Source: Verrucomicrobiota bacterium (GTDB lineage: Bacteria > Verrucomicrobiota > Verrucomicrobiia > Verrucomicrobiales > DEV007). Taken from it: DNA of 17,922 nucleotides. The stretch is from assembly GCA_020629815.1 (NCBI GenBank), contig JAHDCN010000028.1:1-17922 (forward strand), given 5' to 3'. Shown here in pieces: positions 13,894 to 17,922 of the stretch. Position numbers and translations under genes: made by a program. The notes under the pieces are model-generated. The model saw nothing but the letters and a program-made list of their open reading frames with translations, made no database searches and was not told where the DNA came from. Positions within the stretch are counted from its first letter, which is position 1. Every line of letters starts with the position of its first letter.

Positions 13894-16800
13894 CTATTCT
13901 GCCCCTGGCAGCGGCACTTGGTGGGGGCTTGATAGATAGGCGATCAGTTCCTTGAGTTCAGCGGTAGACAGACTTTGCAACAAGCCTTCGGGCATCAGCG
14001 ATGTCGAATTGGCGACCTGCTTCTTGATTTCATTTTTTGGAATCACGATCGCTTCGTTGATCGCCTGAAGAGTCAGCGATTGATCATTTTCGCTGGCGAC
14101 AAAACCGGCCAGGGTTCGGCCGTTTGTCGTCTCAACAATCTGTAACTGATAGTCTTTCGAAACCGAGCTGCTGGGGTCGAGAATATTCTCCAGCAAGTAG
14201 TCTAGATTAGTCCTCTGGGAGCCGGTCAGTTCCGGGCCTGCATTGCCGCCCTCGCCAAACATTTGGTGACAACTGGCACACAATTTTTGGTAGTGAACCC
14301 GGCCGTTCTCCCGACTGGCCGATGCGATAGAATCCGGCGGCAGTCTTTTGCGATACGAGGCGATCAGCTTTTCTTTCTCAGCAGGCGTCTTACGCAATTC
14401 ACCCCATTGCTGCTTCACGATTTCGGTAATCTCCCGATGGTTGAGATTCTGTAATTGCCGAGCCGTGTAGGCGGTCAAATCTGTTCGGGCGATGGCGCCG
14501 GTTTCAATTGTGTGCAGCAAATTGAGCGCCCAATCGGGGCGGGATGAAAGAGTCAAAAGTGCATCCTGTTTTTCCGGAGGTGATAGCGAATGGTAGAGGG
14601 ACAACAACTCCGCCGCTGTATCCGGATGCTGATAGTTTGCCAGACCACGAATCGCCAACGGGCGCATGCTTTTTTCTCTGAGAAGATGAATCAGTTTCTC
14701 ATCGAGACCAACTGGAGCCCGTTGCAACAAAGCCGTTAGAGCTGTCCTTCGCGCATCGAGCGATCCTTTTTGGTTTTCCGCTGTCCGATAGAGTTGTTTC
14801 TCCGCTTCCGGATCACCAAATAGAAGCCCGAGTCGGGTTGCTCGATCTATCGCTGTCTCATCGTCCGATTGAGATATTGCCGCGAAACTCTTTGGCCATA
14901 AAGAGGGCATCGCCACATCGCGGGTGCCAGTCAGGCCGGAAAGCATACCTTGCAGGAAGTCAGCACGACTTTCGCCAGGGCGAATCAAGGCGGAGGTCAA
15001 AAGAGTGAATCGCGATTCAAGATCGCTCTTTTCGGTCAGACGTCGGGCGATGTGCTCACGCAGGAGAGGTATCTGTGCGGAAAGTCCGAGGCGAAGAAAA
15101 CGCCGTGGATCTTCGTGCACCAGGGGTTCCGCCGCATACCAGAGCATCAGCGGAATATTCTGATCGTCGGCATCTTCCTTTCGCGACGCTAGTGCAGTGA
15201 CAATGTCCCAGCGCCATTTGGGATCCAGTCGTCGAACCGCGCTGCACAGATGCAGCCTTACCAGAGCCGAGTCGTCTTCGCGCGCCATCCGTGCCCACAG
15301 TTGTAATGAATCCTGCGCAGGGGAGGGGACTTCACTAATCAAACGAATCGCCCACGCCCGGATGTGTTCGCTTTCGTGATTCAGCTGCTTGCGGAGAAAC
15401 TCTTCATCGATCGCGTTCAGCGCATGCAAAGTCCAAAGCGCGCGGAGCTTGCGGGTGATATCCGGACTTGATTCGAACATTCCCTTCAGCTGCAAATGCA
15501 CCGGCGCCATTCGCTCTCCGGTGAGCGAACGCTCCATCAGCAGACGTCGTGCGTGGCGAACGTGCCAATCGTTCTTATGCAGGTGCAGTTTGACCAAATC
15601 CCGACTGCTTTGAAAACGCAGATCGAAAGTCCGCTGCTTCGGTTTGCCGTAAGAAATTTTGTAAATTCGCCCGGTGTGTTTCTGAGTATTTTTCACACTG
15701 TGACATTCCCCAGTGTCCGACCAGTCAGTGGCGAAAACAGAACCATCCGGGCCGGTGCGCAGATTCACCCCCATATACCAGGAGTCCTTCGCGATCATGA
15801 AATCCGGCTCGTGCGATGCTGTGTAGCCCGAACCTTGGCGGCTCAGCCGCTCGTTATTGATCCGCTTTCCGTGAATGTTGTTCAGGAAAACGGTATTCCG
15901 ATATTTGTCGGGAAACGAATCACCAAGATAGATCATCGATCCGCAATGAGCATGGCCACCGCCTTTTTCCAAAACAGCTTCCGTGCCCAGTCGCTCACGC
16001 ACATCGTCGCCCTCCACGTAGTGAAGATGGTCAGCGATCGTCTCGATCCGACGGTAGGCGAACTCACTCGACTTTCGGCCGCGCCACGGTTCGTAATGGG
16101 CTCCTTGAATGGCGTGGAACAAATGCGGATTCACACAGTTGGTGATGAATGCCTGACCGTGATCGTTCCAGTCGATTCCCCAGGGATTTGTGGTGCCATC
16201 GCAAAAAGGTTCCCAGATATGCTTCACCGGATGGTAGCGCCAGACGCCACCATCGAAACGAACTCGCTCTTCCTGTGTGGTTCCCGGTTTGCCGATGTCG
16301 GAAAAATTGGTTCGTCCATGAGTTCCATAAAGCCAGCCATCCGGCCCCCAGGCGAAACCGTTGGCGAGGTTGTGCGAATTGGCATGATTTCCAAAGCCAT
16401 CCAGAAGCACCTCGGGTTTACCATCCGGAACATCATCCCGATCCCGATCCCGAATGAAATAGAAATACGGTGGCGACATCACCCACACTCCGCCGAAGCC
16501 GACCTCGATACCGGTTACATAATTCAGCTGATCGTAAAAAACCGTCTTCGTATCGAATTTTCCATCATTATCGATATCATCGAAAATCACAATGCGGTCG
16601 CCGACCTGAGAGTCGCCATGTTTCGGATAATTCTGCGCCTCACAAACCCAGAGGCGACTGCGGTCATCAATACAAAAAGCGACTGGCTGCGTGACATCCG
16701 GTTCACCCGCAAACAAAGAAACCCGAAATCCCTCCGGCACCTGCATCGTCGCTGCTGCTTTCAAAGGCGGAAGAGGCGCATCGGTGCCTTTTTGATGATG

Positions 16801-16914
16801 CTCGTGGGCAGAAACCACCAGCGGCACGACAGTGATAAAAGTGATCACTCTCGAAACCAATCCCAAAAGGCTGCTGCCGGGTAAAAGTCTGCGCTGTCTT
16901 GTGTTTCCTGGCAT
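13894..16914 (-). CDS. PVC-type heme-binding CxxCH protein (membrane-bound-dehydrogenase-like propeller, HEAT-like repeats, cytochrome c)
   Basis: A large exported protein of the type found in many copies in Planctomycetes and Verrucomicrobia. It is thought to work in periplasmic oxidation of sugars or other substrates, but its reaction is not established. The 1006 residues show an N-terminal signal or anchor (hydrophobic about 15-36, after a basic start). A beta-propeller domain (about 55-425) has PEGFRVSLFAGEP, SRLWVCEAQNYP and GPDGWLYGTHGRTN. A helical HEAT-like region covers about 430-840 and includes WHVRHARRLLMER. A C-terminal cytochrome c domain has CASCH at 879-883 for covalent heme, with Met974 in SLMP the likely distal ligand. 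DxDxDx loops (DDIDNDGKFD, RDRDRDDVPDG) suggest calcium sites. It is full length. It diverges from a small unknown gene and has a palindrome-overlapped promoter. Confidence 0.92.
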   Translation of the reverse strand: MPGNTRQRRLLPGSSLLGLVSRVITFITVVPLVVSAHEHHQKGTDAPLPPLKAAATMQVPEGFRVSLFAGEPDVTQPVAFCIDDRSRLWVCEAQNYPKHGDSQVGDRIVIFDDIDNDGKFDTKTVFYDQLNYVTGIEVGFGGVWVMSPPYFYFIRDRDRDDVPDGKPEVLLDGFGNHANSHNLANGFAWGPDGWLYGTHGRTNFSDIGKPGTTQEERVRFDGGVWRYHPVKHIWEPFCDGTTNPWGIDWNDHGQAFITNCVNPHLFHAIQGAHYEPWRGRKSSEFAYRRIETIADHLHYVEGDDVRERLGTEAVLEKGGGHAHCGSMIYLGDSFPDKYRNTVFLNNIHGKRINNERLSRQGSGYTASHEPDFMIAKDSWYMGVNLRTGPDGSVFATDWSDTGECHSVKNTQKHTGRIYKISYGKPKQRTFDLRFQSSRDLVKLHLHKNDWHVRHARRLLMERSLTGERMAPVHLQLKGMFESSPDITRKLRALWTLHALNAIDEEFLRKQLNHESEHIRAWAIRLISEVPSPAQDSLQLWARMAREDDSALVRLHLCSAVRRLDPKWRWDIVTALASRKEDADDQNIPLMLWYAAEPLVHEDPRRFLRLGLSAQIPLLREHIARRLTEKSDLESRFTLLTSALIRPGESRADFLQGMLSGLTGTRDVAMPSLWPKSFAAISQSDDETAIDRATRLGLLFGDPEAEKQLYRTAENQKGSLDARRTALTALLQRAPVGLDEKLIHLLREKSMRPLAIRGLANYQHPDTAAELLSLYHSLSPPEKQDALLTLSSRPDWALNLLHTIETGAIARTDLTAYTARQLQNLNHREITEIVKQQWGELRKTPAEKEKLIASYRKRLPPDSIASASRENGRVHYQKLCASCHQMFGEGGNAGPELTGSQRTNLDYLLENILDPSSSVSKDYQLQIVETTNGRTLAGFVASENDQSLTLQAINEAIVIPKNEIKKQVANSTSLMPEGLLQSLSTAELKELIAYLSSPHQVPLPGAE

Positions 16915-16943
16915 CTGAAACTTGGGGGTGAGATGCAGCTGGG

Positions 16944-16978
16944 AATGTAGCAGATAGTAGAAATTAGATTCAATCTAA
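16944..16978 (-). promoter_or_regulatory. candidate promoter and operator for the CxxCH protein gene
   Basis: On the minus strand TTGAAT (16968-16973) lies 18 bases from TACATT (16944-16949), which is preceded by TGC and so forms an extended -10. The -35 falls inside the perfect palindrome TTAGATT-C-AATCTAA (plus strand 16964-16978). A repressor bound there would block the promoter. The predicted start near 16937 gives a leader of about 23 bases. The rest of the 16915-17170 gap is AT-rich with two CCCGGG sites and no gene that I can support. Confidence 0.4.
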
Positions 16979-17170
16979 AAAAGCACGTTACCTCAGGACA
17001 ATTTGGCCGTTTTGGATATCTTAAATTCGCTCAAATATCCCTTCGAATATCAGAAAAACGTGGCTGTTACCTTTATTGCCCGGGCGTTTGAAAACGAAAA
17101 AAATTCAGAAAAGTGAAGTTTTTTTCCCGGGTGGTCCCTGAATGTCCCACCCCTTGGATACTTTCTCCCC

Positions 17171-17590
17171 ATGACAAAGAGAAAGCAATCCATGACCACC
17201 TTGAGCTTTGACAATGACCGCGCCGTAGACCGCCACTATTTTCAGCGCACCGAAGAGGAAAATTTAAAGGCAGCAGCTGCTGATGAGGCTCTGGCTCAGC
17301 GCTTTCGCAAGAACGATGGAAAAGGCTTACTGCAGTTCTGCAAAGAAGTGGCGGGTAGCCTGATCCAGCGATATCTCGTTTCCAATGATCCCAAGCAAGT
17401 CCGCTTCACAGTGAGCCGTGATCTGCAAAAACTCACTGGTTGCAGCGGGAAACAAGCGAGCTACCTGATCGATCTCGCGCTCGAATTGATTCATTTGAAA
17501 GTGCACGGCGAATACTGCCGCAACGAAATCGAACTCAGCCTGTTGATCTCCAAGGCCAGTGGATTGGTCGAAGATCTGCAGATGAACTAA
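17171..17590 (+). CDS. hypothetical 139-residue protein, family not recognised
   Basis: I do not recognise this protein. It has no signal peptide or membrane segment, so it is probably cytoplasmic. It is rich in charged residues and appears mostly helical. The N-terminal third (about 1-50) is polar and acidic-basic mixed. The middle (about 52-70, LLQFCKEVAGSLIQRYLV) looks like an amphipathic helix. Residues 76-110 (VRFTVSRDLQKLTGCSGKQASYLIDLALELIHLKV) could form a helix-turn-helix-like bundle, which is speculation. Three scattered cysteines (57, 91, 118) do not form a metal motif. An alternative start is Met8 at 17192, preceded by GAGAAAG at better spacing for a ribosome binding site than anything before 17171. 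The gene is divergent from the CxxCH protein gene, and a strong terminator lies about 90 bases after its stop. Confidence 0.7.
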   Translation: MTKRKQSMTTLSFDNDRAVDRHYFQRTEEENLKAAAADEALAQRFRKNDGKGLLQFCKEVAGSLIQRYLVSNDPKQVRFTVSRDLQKLTGCSGKQASYLIDLALELIHLKVHGEYCRNEIELSLLISKASGLVEDLQMN

Positions 17591-17681
17591 CCGAATTTTG
17601 GCCGCTCAGCGGTCGCTCAACAAACAGACAACGAAACAACAACAAAAACAATCTCCAGGCGAGAACATAAGTGGACTAAGG
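17591..17681 (+). other. A/C-rich untranslated stretch between the 139-residue gene and its terminator
   Basis: The stretch holds a short inverted repeat CCGCT-C-AGCGG (17602-17612), then about 40 bases of almost pure A and C (about 17619-17652), a composition that stays unfolded in RNA. It leads straight to the hairpin at 17682. It may be an ordinary 3' untranslated region or the body of a small RNA. No open reading frame is supported here. Confidence 0.4.
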
Positions 17682-17724
17682 AAACGTGCGGCTCCGAGAG
17701 GGGTCGCACGTTTTTGCTTCTTTT
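17682..17724 (+). terminator. strong intrinsic terminator with GAGA tetraloop
   Basis: A 14-pair stem joins 17682-17695 with 17700-17713: AAACGTGCG pairs with CGCACGTTT, then a G.U pair, then CTCC with GGGG (one G.U). It is capped by the GNRA-type tetraloop GAGA (17696-17699). The stem runs into TTTTT and then GCTTCTTTT. This is the best terminator in the window and ends transcription from the 139-residue gene or from a small RNA in front of it. Confidence 0.85.
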
Positions 17725-17795
17725 ACACAAAGGGAGGCTGAGCTCGCCTGGCCGGAAATTGGGCGGTACGCAGTGAAACGGCAACCATGAAGATC

Positions 17796-17849
17796 ATGAA
17801 GGAATTGAAGGATTCGTATCCGGAGCTTCATGCCCTTCACTTCCTTAAT
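17796..17849. repeat. imperfect inverted repeat, possibly an interspersed intergenic element
   Basis: ATGAAGGAATTGAAGG (17796-17811) and CCTTCACTTCCTTAAT (17834-17849) pair at 14 of 16 positions around a 22-base loop. The left arm is preceded by a partial copy of its own start (ATGAAGATC, 17787-17795). The rest of 17725-17922 has no gene that I can support and ends with an A/T-rich imperfect hairpin near 17873-17900. Confidence 0.5.
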
Positions 17850-17922
17850 GGTTGAGATCCAGGAAGGGCGATTAGCTTTTCGTTCCCGAATAAAAAAGCT
17901 CTCCGGATCGGTTTTACCCAAT

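Noticed and set aside
15496..16884. A 462-residue open frame on the plus strand, opposite the CxxCH protein gene.
   Set aside because: It is antisense to a well-supported 1006-residue gene with clear domains, has no recognisable motif, and is explained by codon bias of the true gene.
17676..17921. An 81-residue open frame on the minus strand at the right edge.
   Set aside because: It starts with TTG, overlaps the strong terminator stem and the inverted repeat, and has no recognisable motif. A gene entering from beyond the window cannot be excluded.

Overview
The window looks like chromosomal DNA of a Gram-negative bacterium of the PVC group, most likely Verrucomicrobiota. The evidence is a PVC-type heme-binding CxxCH protein, a TAT-exported Gfo/Idh/MocA oxidoreductase beside secreted carbohydrate-active enzymes, a lipopolysaccharide (Kdo and Lpt) cluster, and very weak Shine-Dalgarno sequences. 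No phage, transposase or CRISPR signature is visible. The species assignment is inference from gene content only.

Layout. Positions 1-53 are the 3' part of a tRNA-Asp(GTC) gene. Positions 104-4555 (+) hold three exported proteins for external polysaccharide use: a sialate-O-acetylesterase-like SGNH esterase, a TAT-exported sugar oxidoreductase and a family-10-like pectate lyase. Positions 4561-10388 (-) hold a run of six genes that reads, in transcription order, kdsA, lptC-like, lptA-like, lptB, hpf, ldcA. It covers Kdo synthesis, lipopolysaccharide export, ribosome hibernation and peptidoglycan recycling, and its middle resembles the proteobacterial lptC-lptA-lptB-(rpoN)-hpf order. glgC (-) and glmS (+) follow, diverging from a shared control region. 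A 1006-residue PVC cytochrome/propeller protein (-) faces glmS tail to tail. On its other side, across a 256-base control region with a promoter-overlapping palindrome, lies an unrecognised 139-residue protein (+). A strong GNRA-capped terminator and an imperfect inverted repeat fill the right end.

How the genes fit together. glmS makes glucosamine-6-phosphate for peptidoglycan and lipid A. kdsA makes the Kdo precursor. The Lpt proteins move lipopolysaccharide to the outer membrane, and ldcA trims recycled murein peptides. glgC opens glycogen synthesis. The left-hand trio and the cytochrome-like protein are exported, catabolism-type proteins typical of PVC bacteria.

The most unusual structure is a pair of intergenic arrays at 3078-3140 and 13828-13890. 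Each is exactly 63 bases and holds three copies of a 19-base imperfect palindrome (consensus GACCTAACAGGGTTAGGTC) with 3-base separators, giving an exact 22-base period. All six copies share the core AACAGGGTT. Both arrays begin within about 15 bases of a TAG stop codon, in the same orientation relative to the gene they follow. I do not recognise this element as a named family.
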